Shown here: positions 28,528-37,324 of the stretch, piece by piece
How the letters are laid out: every line of letters starts with the position of its first letter
Position numbering within the stretch: the stretch's first letter is position 1
Origin: Streptomyces sp. G44
Lineage (GTDB): Bacteria; Actinomycetota; Actinomycetes; Streptomycetales; Streptomycetaceae
Assembly (NCBI RefSeq): GCF_016905445.1
Contig: NZ_JAFEXF010000017.1
Location: 1 to 63,068, forward strand
Direction of reading: 5' to 3'
Length of the DNA stretch: 63,068 nt
Made by a program: the position numbers and the translations under genes
The notes under the pieces: generated by a model
The model's database searches: none
What the model saw: only the letters and a program-made list of their open reading frames with translations
What the model was told of the DNA's origin: nothing

Positions 28528-29670
28528 TCAGTCTCCCTTACGGTGCACCCGCGCGACCCAGTCCGCCGGTTTGGCGATCTCCGCCTTGGTGGGCAGCGTG
28601 TTGGGGGAGGTCCACACGCGGTTGAAGCCGTCCATCCCGACCTCCTGCACGACCGCGCGCACGAAGCGCTCGCCGTCCCGGTACTGGCGCAATTTCGCGT
28701 CGAGCCCGAGGAGCTTGCGCAGCGCCTGGTCGAGGCGGCTCGCGCCGCGGGCCCTGCGCTCCCTGAACTTCTCGCGGATCTCCTCGACCGAGGGCACCAC
28801 GTCGGGGCCGACGCCGTCCATCACGAAGTCCGCGTGGCCCTCCAGGAGGGACATCACGGCGGTGAGGCGGGCGAGGATCTCGCGCTGGGCGGGGGTCTGC
28901 ACCAGCTCGACGATGGAGCGGCCCCCGTCGGCCGCGGCCCCGCCTTCTTCGTCGCCCTCGCCGTCGGACCGGCCGCCCGCGAAGGTCTGCGCGGCCTCCC
29001 TGACGCGCTCCAGGACCGTCATGGGGTCGACCTCGGTCTCGCCGAGGAACGACTGGATCTCGCCTTCGAGGTGGTCGCGCAGCCAGGGCACGGCGGTGAA
29101 CTGGGTGCGGTGCGTCTCCTCGTGGAGGCAGACCCAGAGGCGGAAGTCGTGGGGGTCCACGTCCAGCTCGCGCTCGACGTGCACGATGTTCGGGGCGACG
29201 AGGAGGAGCCTGCCGCCGCCGTTCGACCCCGCGGGCAGGGCGCGGGTGGCCGGGGCGAAGGTCTCGTACTGACCGAGGACGCGGGACGCCAGGAACGACA
29301 GGAGCATGCCGAGCTCCACGCCGGTGACCTTGCCGCCGACCGCGCCGAGGACGGCGCCGCCGGGGCCGCCGCCGCGCTTGTCCCGCATCTTCTCCAGGAG
29401 GGGCTTGAGGATCTCCCGGAAGCCGGCCACGTTCGCCTTGATCCAGCCTGCCCTGTCGACGACGAGGACGGGGGTGTCGTGCGCGCCCTCCGTGCCCATT
29501 CCCGTGAAGGAACGGACGTGTTCCTCCGAGGACTTGGCGTGCCGACGGAGCTCCGCGACGACCGCGCGGGCCTCGTCCTTGCTCACTTCTGGGCCCGGCC
29601 GCACGAGGCGGGTCGCGGTCGCCACCGCGAGATTCCAGTCGACCATCTCCGCACCACCGATGCTCGTCAT
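28528..29670 (-). CDS. Zinc-dependent metalloprotease-like protein (DUF2342)
   Basis: 380 residues of the zincin_2/DUF2342 family, sometimes named coenzyme-F420-biosynthesis-associated. Zinc motif HEETH at residues 183-187 in LCHEETHRTQF-like context (WVCLHEETH), a distal EGHADFVMD acidic/His region, and a conserved MLLSFLASRVLGQYETF helix. An acidic Gly-rich insert (GGRSDGEGDEEGG) lies near residue 230. Predicted cytosolic; no signal peptide. Its substrate is unknown. It is downstream of dacB but separated from it by the 69-bp repeat array. Confidence 0.87.
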   Translation of the reverse strand: MTSIGGAEMVDWNLAVATATRLVRPGPEVSKDEARAVVAELRRHAKSSEEHVRSFTGMGTEGAHDTPVLVVDRAGWIKANVAGFREILKPLLEKMRDKRGGGPGGAVLGAVGGKVTGVELGMLLSFLASRVLGQYETFAPATRALPAGSNGGGRLLLVAPNIVHVERELDVDPHDFRLWVCLHEETHRTQFTAVPWLRDHLEGEIQSFLGETEVDPMTVLERVREAAQTFAGGRSDGEGDEEGGAAADGGRSIVELVQTPAQREILARLTAVMSLLEGHADFVMDGVGPDVVPSVEEIREKFRERRARGASRLDQALRKLLGLDAKLRQYRDGERFVRAVVQEVGMDGFNRVWTSPNTLPTKAEIAKPADWVARVHRKGD

Positions 29671-29762
29671 GCGTCAACGGTACGTGCTCGGCCCCTCTGG
29701 TGGAGGGGGTTGACCCCCCAGGTTGCCCTGGGGCGGCCCTTAGGGGGCCGACGCCTCGGTGG

Positions 29763-30295
29763 TCATGGTGCGGGCTGGTCGTGGCTGGGCGCGCAGTTCC
29801 CCGCGTCCCCTTCGGGGCGTGACCGGTGGCTCGTGCGTGCGGGTCCGATGGGGCTGAGCGCGCAGTTCCCCGCGCCCCCTTCGGGGCGCGACACGTGGCT
29901 CGCGCGTGCGAGTCCGATGGGGCTGAGCGCGCAGGTCCCCGCGCCCCCTTCGGGGCGCGACACGTGGCTTTTGCGTGCGGGTCCGATGGGGCTGAGCGCG
30001 CAGTTCCCCGCGCCCCTTTCGGGGCGCGACACGTGGCTTGTGCGTGCGGGTCCGATGGGGCTGGGCGCGCAGTTCCCCGCGCCCCCTTCGGGGCATGACA
30101 CGTGGCTCGTGCGTGCGGGTCCGATGGGGCTGGGCGCGCAGTTCCCCGCGCCCCCTTCGGGGCATGACACGTGGCTCGTGCGTGCGGGTCCGATGGGGCC
30201 GGGCGCGCAGTTCCCCGCGCCCCCTTCGGGGCGCGACAGGTGGCTTGCGCGTGCGGGTCTCCCCGCGCCCCGTTCGGGGCGCTCCCGGTGGCTGG
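29763..30295. repeat. Tandem 69-bp repeat array, hairpin in every unit
   Basis: Seven full units plus a truncated eighth. The CAG of GCGCAG(T/G)TCCCCGCG falls at 29794, 29863, 29932, 30001, 30070, 30139 and 30208, exactly 69 apart. Each unit has GTCCGATGGGG, GAGCGCGCAG, and an 8-bp hairpin CGCGCCCC-CTTC-GGGGCGCG (loop TTTC in one), with small drift toward CATGACA. The final partial unit lacks the middle and ends before the dacB stop. As 69 is divisible by three, every frame reads through as a 23-residue repeat, which produces spurious ORFs. The hairpins match transcription-terminator geometry and follow dacB in its direction. Confidence 0.93.
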
Positions 30296-30299
30296 GTGT

Positions 30300-31826
30300 T
30301 CAGCGGCAGCCGCAGTTGGCCAAGGTGGAGGCCATGTGGTCCAGGGCCGACTGGGCCGCTCGGGGGTCTGTGGTGCCGGTGGTCATGAAGGCGAAGAGCA
30401 GGAGACGGCCGTCGGCGTCGACCACCGTGCCCGCGAGGGTGTTCACGCCCGTGAGGGTGCCGGTCTTGGCGCGGACGACGCCGGTGCCCGGGGAGTCCTT
30501 CGGATAGCGGTCGACGAGCGTGCCGGTGAAGCCCGCGACGGGCAGGCCCGTCAGCGCGGGGCGCAGCTCGGGGCGGCCCGGGTCGGCGGCGCGGTCCAGG
30601 AGGGCGGCGAGCAGCTCGGCGGAGATCCGGTCGGCGCGGTCCAGGCCGCTGCCGTCGGTGATCTCGGCGTCCGAGACCGGCAGCTTCAGCTCGGCCAGCT
30701 CGGCGCGGACCGCGTCGCCCGCGCCGTCGAAGCTGACGGGTTCCTTCGCCGCGAGAGCCGTCTGGCGGGCCAGGGCCTCGGCGATGTCGTTGTCGCTGTG
30801 GGTCAGCATCCGCTCGACCAGGGCGGACAGGGGCGGCGACTGGACCTCGGCGAGGGACGCGGCGCGTTCGGAGGCCTTGGTCGGGCCGGGGTCGCCCTGG
30901 GTCGCGATGCCGTGGTCCTTGAGGAAGCCCGCGAACTTCTTCGCCGCGTCGCCCGCAGGGTCGCCCGAGCGCGGCGCCGGGCCGCTGGTGGAGTCGTCGA
31001 GGCGGCCCTCGTCGGCCATCAGGGCACTGACGGGGGTGATGTTCTCGTTGGGGCCGATGGGGTGCTGCGGCGGCCCGGAGTACAGCGAGGTGTCGTAGGA
31101 GAGCCGCACCTCGTCGATGTCGCGGTCCTTCAGCGCGCGGGCGGTCCGCTCGGCCAGTGTGCGCAGGCTCGCGGCGGTGTCGGTGTAGCGGCCGTCCTTG
31201 CGGGCGGTCAGCGTGGGGTCGCCGCCGCCGATCAGGACGAGGTCCTTCGAGTCCGGTTCCACGGCCGTCCTGGTCGCGATGCGGTGGTCGGGGCCCACCG
31301 CGGAGAGCGCGGCGACCGCCGTGGCGATCTTGATGGTCGAGGCGGGTGTCAGCTCCTCCCCCGCCCCCTTGTCGTAGACCCGCTTGCCGGAGACCGCGTC
31401 CAGCACGACCGCCGAGCGCTTCGGGCCGAGCGCCGGGTCCCGCAGGAGCGGATCGAGTACGTCCGCGAGGGCGCGGTCCGTCGGGCGCGGCGCCGTCCCC
31501 GCGGGCGCGCCGAGACCGGCGAGCACCGCGGGGGCGCTCGGAGCGGCCTCGGGGCCCTGTCCGGACGTGCGACCGCCGTGATCTGCGCCACCCCGGGCCT
31601 CCTGGGCGGCGGCCCGCTCCCGCTCCGCCGTACGCTGACCGGAGGAGTCCCAAGGGCCGGCCGCGGCCACCGCCCCGGCCGAGATCACCAGGCCGAAGGC
31701 GGCGGCACCCGCCGTGAGCTGCCAGGTCTTGAGCGTCCCCGAGAACCGGGGGCGCTTGATGGCGGAGGGCTTTGCCAGCTGTCGCATCAGCTGTCGAGGC
31801 CGCTGCCAAGGTCTGAGCTCCGGCAC
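30300..31826 (-). CDS. dacB: D-alanyl-D-alanine carboxypeptidase/endopeptidase (PBP4/DacB, S13)
   Basis: Trims or cleaves peptidoglycan stem peptides outside the membrane. 508 residues with a signal-anchor (about 35-58), an Ala/Gly-rich low-complexity linker, and S13 motifs: Ser163 in STIK, Ser344 in SDN, Lys454 in KTG. An insert of about 100 residues between the first two motifs (DGLIL-type domain with RTLAERTARALKDRDI) is usual for class C PBPs. GTG at 31826 has AAGGGG nine bases upstream. It runs divergent from ppa and into the 69-bp array. Confidence 0.93.
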   Translation of the reverse strand: MPELRPWQRPRQLMRQLAKPSAIKRPRFSGTLKTWQLTAGAAAFGLVISAGAVAAAGPWDSSGQRTAERERAAAQEARGGADHGGRTSGQGPEAAPSAPAVLAGLGAPAGTAPRPTDRALADVLDPLLRDPALGPKRSAVVLDAVSGKRVYDKGAGEELTPASTIKIATAVAALSAVGPDHRIATRTAVEPDSKDLVLIGGGDPTLTARKDGRYTDTAASLRTLAERTARALKDRDIDEVRLSYDTSLYSGPPQHPIGPNENITPVSALMADEGRLDDSTSGPAPRSGDPAGDAAKKFAGFLKDHGIATQGDPGPTKASERAASLAEVQSPPLSALVERMLTHSDNDIAEALARQTALAAKEPVSFDGAGDAVRAELAELKLPVSDAEITDGSGLDRADRISAELLAALLDRAADPGRPELRPALTGLPVAGFTGTLVDRYPKDSPGTGVVRAKTGTLTGVNTLAGTVVDADGRLLLFAFMTTGTTDPRAAQSALDHMASTLANCGCR

Positions 31827-31911
31827 GACGACCAGCCCCTTTCGCGATCACACATCTGCGTGAGGGACACTTAATCACCCGAAGTATGTGCTGATCATGG
31901 AGGAGCCACCC

Positions 31912-32403
31912 GTGGAGTTCGACGTCACCATCGAGATTCCGAAGGGTTCGCGGAACAAGTACGAGGTGGACCACGAGACCGGCCGGATCCGTCTGGACCG
32001 TCGCCTCTTCACTTCGACCAGCTACCCCGCGGACTACGGCTTCGTCGAGAACACCCTCGGCGAGGACGGTGACCCGCTGGACGCCCTGGTCATCCTGGAC
32101 GAGCCGACCTTCCCCGGCTGCCTCATCAAGTGCCGCGCCATCGGCATGTTCCGCATGACCGACGAGGCGGGCGGCGACGACAAGCTGCTCTGCGTCCCGG
32201 CCTCGGACCCGCGTGTGGAGCACCTGCGTGACATCCACCACGTCTCCGAGTTCGACCGCCTGGAGATCCAGCACTTCTTCGAGGTCTACAAGGACCTGGA
32301 GCCCGGCAAGTCCGTCGAGGGCGCCGACTGGGTCGGCCGCGCGGACGCCGAGGCCGAGATCGAGAAGTCGTACAAGCGCTTCGAGGCGCAGGGCGGCCAC
32401 TGA
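31912..32403 (+). CDS. ppa: Inorganic pyrophosphatase
   Basis: Hydrolyses PPi, pulling biosynthetic reactions forward. 163 residues, the actinobacterial hexameric type, with [30 protein letters not shown] (catalytic Asp cluster), and [24 protein letters not shown] with the Lys ligand. GTG at 31912 follows GGAGGAGCC at proper spacing; the ATG at 31897 upstream would add only 5 residues. A strong terminator follows directly. Confidence 0.96.
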   Translation: MEFDVTIEIPKGSRNKYEVDHETGRIRLDRRLFTSTSYPADYGFVENTLGEDGDPLDALVILDEPTFPGCLIKCRAIGMFRMTDEAGGDDKLLCVPASDPRVEHLRDIHHVSEFDRLEIQHFFEVYKDLEPGKSVEGADWVGRADAEAEIEKSYKRFEAQGGH

Positions 32404-32414
32404 GCCTCCCGCCC

Positions 32415-32461
32415 CGAACGGGCCGCGCGATCCGGGACCCCCGGGCCGCGCGGCCCGTTCG
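32415..32461 (+). terminator. Rho-independent-like terminator after ppa
   Basis: 15-bp perfect stem (arms CGAACGGGCCGCGCG and complement at 32447-32461) enclosing a smaller CCGGG-ACC-CCCGG hairpin, followed by TGTATTTGTG. It starts 12 bases after the ppa stop, and its strength and T-rich tail make it one of the clearest terminators in the window. Confidence 0.85.
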
Positions 32462-32526
32462 TGTATTTGTGCCCATACTGGCCATACGGAGGGTGCGTAC
32501 GAGTCGTATGAGAAGTGAGGGCATCA

Positions 32527-34203
32527 GTGGCCGAGCATGAGGCCGAGGACCGGAAGCCTCAGTCGGACGAGGCCCGCAGCGCGTTCGCGCAGCCCAGCGG
32601 GGTGGCACCGCAGCCGGCGGCTCCCGAGGACGAGTCTCAGACCACTTCCGAGTTCGCCATTCCCGACGGTCTCGCCGCCCCCTCCCCGCCGACGCCGCCG
32701 GAGCCCGAGAAGTCCGCGTTCTCGACGCCGCACACCTACAGCGCCCGCAACGCCCCGCAGGCCTTCACGCCCGCGCACGGCATCCCCCTGGTGAAGCTCA
32801 CCAAGGAGGCGCCCTGGCAGGACCAGATGCGCACGATGCTGCGGATGCCGGTCACCGAGCGGCCCGCCACGGAGCCCGCGCAGAAGCACGAGGACGAGGC
32901 CGGGCCCGCGGTCCCGCGCGTGCTGGACCTGACGCTGCGCATCGGGGAGCTGCTGCTCGCGGGCGGTGAGGGCGCCGAGGACGTGGAGGCGGCGATGTTC
33001 GCCGTCTGCCGCTCCTACGGCCTCGACCGCTGCGAACCGAACGTGACCTTCACGCTGCTGTCGATCTCGCACCAGCCGTCCCTGGTGGAGGACCCCGTCA
33101 CGGCCTCCCGGACGGTGCGCCGCCGGGGCACCGACTACACCCGGCTCGCGGCGGTCTTCCACCTGGTGGACGACATCAGCGACCCGGAGATCGAGGTCTC
33201 CCTGGAGGAGGCCTACCGCCGCCTCGCGGGGATCCGGCGCAACCGTCACCCCTATCCGGGGTGGGCCCTCACGGCCGCCAGCGGGCTGCTCGCGGGCGCC
33301 GCGTCCGTCCTGGTCGGCGGTGGCGCGCTGGTCTTCGTGGTGGCCGCTGTCGGCGCGATGCTCGGCGACCGGCTCGCGTGGCTGTGCGCGGGGCGCGGGC
33401 TGCCGGAGTTCTACCAGTTCGTGGGCGCCGCGATGCCGCCCGCCGCGATGGGGGTCGCGCTGAGCTTCGCGCACACCGAGGCGACCATGGCGTCCGCGGT
33501 CATCACCGGCGGGCTCTTCGCGCTGATCCCGGGGCGGGCCCTGGTGGCGGGCGTGCAGGACGGCCTGACCGGCTACTACATCACCGCGGCGGCGCGTCTG
33601 CTCGAAGTGATGTACCTGATCGTGGGCATCGTCTGCGGCGTGCTGCTGGTGCTGTCGCTGGGCGTGATGCTGGACGCGACGAACCTGACGCCGGAGACGG
33701 AGTTCGGGGTGTCGTCGACGCGGCCGGTCATCCAGATCCTGGCGTCGATGGCGCTGAGCCTCGCGTTCGCGATACTGCTCCAGCAGGAACGTCACACCGT
33801 CCTGATCGTGACCCTCAACGGCGGCATCGCCTGGGTGATGTTCGGCGCCCTGGCGCACACCCCGCTGGAGCTGTCGCCCGTCGCCGCGACGGCTGTGGCG
33901 GCCGGGCTGGTGGGCCTGTTCGGGCAGCTCTTCTCGCGCTACCGGTTCGCGTCCTCACTGCCGTACGTGACGGCGGCGATCGGGCCGCTGCTGCCCGGCA
34001 GCGCGACGTACTTCGGGCTGCTCGCCCTGGCGCAGAACGACCTCAACACCGGCATCAACTCGCTCACCAAGGCCGTCGCCACGGCACTGGCCATCGCGAT
34101 CGGCGTGAACCTCGGGAGCGAGGTCTCCCGACTGATCATGAAGGTGCCCGGCGCGGCCTCGGCGGCGAACCGCCGGGCGGCGAAGCGGACCAGGGGCTTC
34201 TGA
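32527..34203 (+). CDS. Threonine/serine exporter family protein (ThrE type)
   Basis: 558 residues. The first ~125 are acidic, Pro-rich and disordered. Then the ThrE N-terminal domain (LRIGELLLAGGEGAEDVEAAMFAVCRSYGLDRCEPNVTF gives the signature: GELLLAGGEGAEDVE and a hydrophilic pocket), and about ten membrane segments (FYQFVGAAMPPAAMG, LIPGRALVAGVQDGLTGYY). The family exports threonine and serine using proton motive force. GTG at 32527 has GAGGG about six bases upstream; another GTG at 32515 is possible. Confidence 0.9.
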   Translation: MAEHEAEDRKPQSDEARSAFAQPSGVAPQPAAPEDESQTTSEFAIPDGLAAPSPPTPPEPEKSAFSTPHTYSARNAPQAFTPAHGIPLVKLTKEAPWQDQMRTMLRMPVTERPATEPAQKHEDEAGPAVPRVLDLTLRIGELLLAGGEGAEDVEAAMFAVCRSYGLDRCEPNVTFTLLSISHQPSLVEDPVTASRTVRRRGTDYTRLAAVFHLVDDISDPEIEVSLEEAYRRLAGIRRNRHPYPGWALTAASGLLAGAASVLVGGGALVFVVAAVGAMLGDRLAWLCAGRGLPEFYQFVGAAMPPAAMGVALSFAHTEATMASAVITGGLFALIPGRALVAGVQDGLTGYYITAAARLLEVMYLIVGIVCGVLLVLSLGVMLDATNLTPETEFGVSSTRPVIQILASMALSLAFAILLQQERHTVLIVTLNGGIAWVMFGALAHTPLELSPVAATAVAAGLVGLFGQLFSRYRFASSLPYVTAAIGPLLPGSATYFGLLALAQNDLNTGINSLTKAVATALAIAIGVNLGSEVSRLIMKVPGAASAANRRAAKRTRGF

Positions 34204-34240
34204 CCGCCCCCTGGTCCCGTGGGCACGCCGGCCCTGGGGG

Positions 34241-34921
34241 CTAGCGCTTGGCGTGGCGGCCGCGCTGGGCCGGGGGCGCGCCCTCGGCCACCGCCGCCTT
34301 CTTGGACTTGCCGCGTGCCCGCAGGAACTCGATGGCGATCGGCACCACCGAGATGAGGACGATCAGGATGAGGATCGCCTCGATGTTCTTGTGCACGAAG
34401 TCGATGTTGCCGAGCCAGGCGCCGAGCAGCGTGACGCCCGCGCCCCACAGGACGCCGCCGATGATGTTGAACGTGATGAACGAGCGGTACCGCATGCCGG
34501 AGACACCGGCGATGATCGGCGTGAACGTACGCACGATCGGCACGAAGCGGGCCAGGACCAGGGACTTCGGGCCGTACTTCTCGAAGAAGTCGTGTGCCTT
34601 GACCACGTTCTCCTGCTTGAAGAGCTTGGAGTCCGGGCGGTTGAACAGCGCCGGGCCGACCTTCTTGCCGAAGAGGTAGCCCGCCTGGTCGCCGAGGATC
34701 GCGGCGAGACAGATCAGTACGCACGCCAGCCACAGCGGGGTGTCCAGCTTGTGGGTGGTGATCAGCAGGCCCGTGGTGAACAGCAGCGAGTCGCCGGGCA
34801 GGAAGAAGCCGATCAGCAGGCCCGACTCGGCGAAGACGATCACCAGCAGGCCCCAGAGGCCGAACTGGTTGAGCAGGTAATCCGGATCCAGCCAGCTTGG
34901 TCCGAGCGCAAGCGTCGTCAC
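34241..34921 (-). CDS. DedA-family membrane protein
   Basis: 226 residues with five or six hydrophobic segments, FAESGLLIGFFLPGDSLLFTTG (the DedA/SNARE-associated signature), GYLFGKKVGPALF, then KYGPKSLVLARFVPIVRTFTPIIAGVSGM (the conserved Arg-Phe-Val-Pro motif). DedA proteins act as flippases or recyclers of polyprenyl and other lipid carriers. GTG at 34921 has AGGAG nine bases upstream. The C-terminus is Lys/Arg/Ala-rich. Confidence 0.9.
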   Translation of the reverse strand: MTTLALGPSWLDPDYLLNQFGLWGLLVIVFAESGLLIGFFLPGDSLLFTTGLLITTHKLDTPLWLACVLICLAAILGDQAGYLFGKKVGPALFNRPDSKLFKQENVVKAHDFFEKYGPKSLVLARFVPIVRTFTPIIAGVSGMRYRSFITFNIIGGVLWGAGVTLLGAWLGNIDFVHKNIEAILILIVLISVVPIAIEFLRARGKSKKAAVAEGAPPAQRGRHAKR

Positions 34922-35107
34922 GGTTCCGGGCTCCTGAGGGTGAGGGGGCGGTGCGGCGGCAGGTGCAGCCGCCCAAAGTTATCAACGTGGGGCGGCACGG
35001 CCAGGTTCCACGGTCCAACTAGGCAGCATAGTAAGGGGCGCCCTCCAGGAGAACGCCTCTTACGGCCCGCTGCGGCCCCTTACCGGCCCCTCACCTTCCG
35101 GCGGCGA

Positions 35108-35539
35108 TCAGCTGTGGCGGGCCGCGTTCGCGCGGATCGCGTCCCGCGTGAACACCGCGAGCCCCGGCCGGACGGCCTCGTAGAAGGCGGTGAACCGCTC
35201 GTCGGTGACGTACATCTCGCCGAGGCAGGTGTGCAGCTCGTGCGAGCACGTGTAGTGGTGCCGCGAGATGAACCGGCGGTGCTCCTCGGCGCCGTCCATG
35301 GCCGCGTCGGAGTCGGCCGCGACCCCTTGGGCGAGCAGCTCGGCCATGCGGGCGTGGATCGCGTCGAGCTCGCCGTTGATCCGCTTCCAGTCGTCCTTGG
35401 TGTACGACGCGGACCTGCGCCGCGCCTCGCGGTACGCCTCCGTGCCGCCCCAGCGCCGCTCGGCCTCCTCCGCGTACTGGTCGGGGTCGTGGTCCCCGAA
35501 GACCTCGAACTTCTCCTCGGGCGTGAGGTTGATGCCCAT
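35108..35539 (-). other. Internal start giving TipAS sensor-only protein
   Basis: ATG at 35539 within tipA begins MGINLTPEEKFEVFG and ends at the same stop (143 residues). GGAGG sits eight bases upstream inside the tipA reading frame, giving an intact internal ribosome-binding site. In the characterised S. lividans gene the same in-frame product (TipAS) is more abundant than full-length TipAL and sequesters drug. Confidence 0.7.
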
Positions 35540-35866
35540 CTTCTTCGCCTCCATCGCGGTCTCGACGGCGGCGGCCATCTCCTGGAGCCTGGCGATCCGG
35601 GCGGTCAGCACCTCGTGCCGGCGGCGCAGGTGCGCGCGCGGATCCGCCTCCGGGTCGTCCAGGAGGGACGCCACCTCGTCGAGGGGGAAGCCGAGCTCCC
35701 GGTAGAACAGGACCTGCTGCAACCGGTCCAGGTCGGCGTCGCTGTAGCGCCGGTGACCCGCGTGGCTGCGCTCGCTGGGCACGAGCAGGCCGATCTCGTC
35801 GTAGTGGTGCAGCGTGCGCACCGTCACACCGGCGAAACCGGCGACCTGTCCCACGGAGTAGTCCAT
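35108..35866 (-). CDS. tipA: MerR-family thiopeptide-sensing regulator TipA
   Basis: 252 residues. MerR HTH (1-70, MDYSVGQVAGFAGVTVRTLHHYDEIGLL gives the landmark) plus coiled dimer helix to about 105, then TipAS-type sensor: NLTPEEKFEVFGDHDPDQ, YTKDDWKRINGEL, HHYTCSHELHTCLGEMYVTDERFTAFYE with two Cys equivalent to the thiopeptide-binding region, and C-terminal NAARHS. In Streptomyces the protein binds thiostrepton-like peptides covalently and activates its own promoter. The autoregulated promoter is visible upstream (35897-35927) and an internal start for the sensor-only form at 35539. Confidence 0.93.
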   Translation of the reverse strand: MDYSVGQVAGFAGVTVRTLHHYDEIGLLVPSERSHAGHRRYSDADLDRLQQVLFYRELGFPLDEVASLLDDPEADPRAHLRRRHEVLTARIARLQEMAAAVETAMEAKKMGINLTPEEKFEVFGDHDPDQYAEEAERRWGGTEAYREARRRSASYTKDDWKRINGELDAIHARMAELLAQGVAADSDAAMDGAEEHRRFISRHHYTCSHELHTCLGEMYVTDERFTAFYEAVRPGLAVFTRDAIRANAARHS

Positions 35867-35896
35867 GGCCTCCGCCCTCCTTCTCGGTACCGGATC

Positions 35897-35927
35897 AGCC
35901 TGCGTCCTCACGTCACGTGAGGTGCAA
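35897..35927 (-). promoter_or_regulatory. tipA promoter with MerR-type operator
   Basis: On the minus strand: -35 TTGCAC (35927-35922), a 19-bp spacer beginning CTCACGTGACGTGAGG, and -10 CAGGCT (35902-35897). The spacer with the flanking C makes the near-perfect dyad CCTCACG-T-CACGTGAGG (35906-35922). Extended 19-bp spacing is the hallmark of MerR-activated promoters, and the sequence closely follows the known ptipA. Confidence 0.87.
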
Positions 35928-35948
35928 GCCCGTACCGCGCGGGGCCGC

Positions 35949-36590
35949 TCAGCCGTGGCCGTCCGCGTCCGGCGCGTCCGCCGCGTACGGGTTCTCCTCG
36001 CCGTCCGCGAGCACGCCGACGAACGGCTCGCCCTCGCCGGAGAAGGTGTAGGCGCCGGCCTCGATGCGGGCGATCAGGCCGCGGGTCCACTCCGCGCCCG
36101 TATCGGCCGAGTGCACCCAGTAGTTCATGATCTCGCCGATGTGGCCGAGCTGTTCGGGGCCGTCCTCCGGCGTGTAGTACTCCGTGACGGAAGCACGCCA
36201 CTCCTCGATGCGGCGCACCCGCTCCTTGAGCAGGGTGACGGCCTCCTCGCGCGGCAGGTCCACCACGAAGCCGAGCGCGGTGGTGAGGATGTCCGGCCGC
36301 TGGTCGTACCGGGTCAGGGAGTCGCGCAGGAGGGAGAAGTACTCCTGCGTGCCCTTCTCCGTGACCTCGTACTCGGTGCGGGGCGGGCCGCCGGCCGTGG
36401 AGGGGGCGACCTCGTGGGCGAGCAGATGGCCCTGCTTGGCCAGCTGCTTCAGCGCGTGGTAGATAGAACCGGGCTTGGCGTTGGACCACTCGTGGGCGCC
36501 CCAGTACTCCAGGTCGTTGCGGACCTGGTAGCCGTGGGCGCGGCCGTGCTGGCGCACGGCCCCGAGAACCAGTAGCCGGATCGCTGACAT
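35949..36590 (-). CDS. PadR-family transcriptional regulator
   Basis: 213 residues. N-terminal winged helix of PadR type (MSAIRLLVLGAVRQHGRAHGYQVRNDLEYW; landmarks HGYQVRNDL and KPGSIYHALKQLAKQG), followed by the Vir_reg_C2-like helical domain with TEYEVTEKGTQEYFSLLRD and a long C-terminal helix set. PadR proteins usually repress one divergent or own gene. A 17-bp dyad sits about 27-43 bases upstream. It is in the same direction as the tipA gene downstream; no obvious ligand. Confidence 0.88.
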   Translation of the reverse strand: MSAIRLLVLGAVRQHGRAHGYQVRNDLEYWGAHEWSNAKPGSIYHALKQLAKQGHLLAHEVAPSTAGGPPRTEYEVTEKGTQEYFSLLRDSLTRYDQRPDILTTALGFVVDLPREEAVTLLKERVRRIEEWRASVTEYYTPEDGPEQLGHIGEIMNYWVHSADTGAEWTRGLIARIEAGAYTFSGEGEPFVGVLADGEENPYAADAPDADGHG

Positions 36591-36616
36591 GTACCGCGCC
36601 CTTCCGCTAGCCCCCC

Positions 36617-36633
36617 AGTCATCAACTTTGACT
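36617..36633. promoter_or_regulatory. Imperfect dyad upstream of padR-type gene
   Basis: AGTCA-N7-TGACT centred about 35 bases from the regulator's ATG, overlapping the last codons of the DinB-like gene. Position and symmetry suggest an autoregulatory site, but it does not match the classic ATGT-N8-ACAT PadR consensus. Confidence 0.4.
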
Positions 36634-37173
36634 AGGGTATCCCCGCTCCAGCGCCACCAGCTCGAAAGCCGTCTTTCCGTCCAGGGACTCGCGGATGACG
36701 TCGGCGTGGCCCGCGTGCCGCGCGATCTCCTCCACGAGGTGCAGCATCAGCCAGCGCATGGAGACGACCCCGTCCTTGGGGAACCACGGCGCCTCGGGCA
36801 GCGGGAAGGTGTCGTCGAGGCTCGGCACCCCGCGGATGAACTCCTCGGTCTCGCGGGTGACCGCGTCCCAGAAGGCCAGCGTCTCGGCGAGCGTCTCGCC
36901 CTCCACGAGGCGGAAGCTGTCGCCCCAGGTCTCCTGGGTGCGCTGCCTCTCGTTCGGCTTCCGCTGCGCCATGCGCAGCCAGCTCAGCTCCATCTCGGCG
37001 ACGTGCTTCACGAGGCCGGACAGGGACAGCTCACTGGCGCTCGGCCGACGGGCGGCCTGCTCGTCGCTGAGTCCGAGGACCGCGCGGCGCAGGCCGCCGC
37101 GCTGGGCCTCCACGAAGGCGATGAGGGCGCCGCGCTCGTCGCCGCGGGCTTCCGAACTGACGTGGGTGACCAT
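36622..37173 (-). CDS. DinB-superfamily protein (DUF664)
   Basis: 183 residues of the four-helix DinB-like fold: TFVEAQRGGLRRAVLGLSDEQAARRP-like N-terminus (LRRAVLGLSDEQAA), LVKHVAEMELSWLRM (first His ligand), and a C-terminal WLMLHLVEEIARHAGHADVIRE with the second and third His. Members are metal-binding and often use mycothiol or other thiols in actinomycetes. Substrate unknown. ATG at 37173 has an AAGG-type site upstream. Confidence 0.85.
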   Translation of the reverse strand: MVTHVSSEARGDERGALIAFVEAQRGGLRRAVLGLSDEQAARRPSASELSLSGLVKHVAEMELSWLRMAQRKPNERQRTQETWGDSFRLVEGETLAETLAFWDAVTRETEEFIRGVPSLDDTFPLPEAPWFPKDGVVSMRWLMLHLVEEIARHAGHADVIRESLDGKTAFELVALERGYPSQS

Positions 37174-37324
37174 GGTGTCCGCCTTCCGAAGGGGTGAGGG
37201 CCGCCGGGGCTCCGGCTTCCCTCCCGACACCTCAGACGCTACGGACCCTTGCGGTCAGCTTCTGTCCGCAAGGGTCCGCCGAGGGCCCGCGGCTTCCCGG
37301 GAAGCCGGGGCAGGGCGAAAGGCG

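Noticed and set aside
29763..30295. CRISPR array
   Set aside because: Units are nearly identical over their whole length with no unique spacers, and there are no cas genes.
29740..32400. Long minus-strand open frame of 886 codons over the 69-bp array, dacB and ppa
   Set aside because: The repeat unit is divisible by three so all frames stay open; the rest is antisense to dacB and ppa in another frame with unlikely amino-acid composition.
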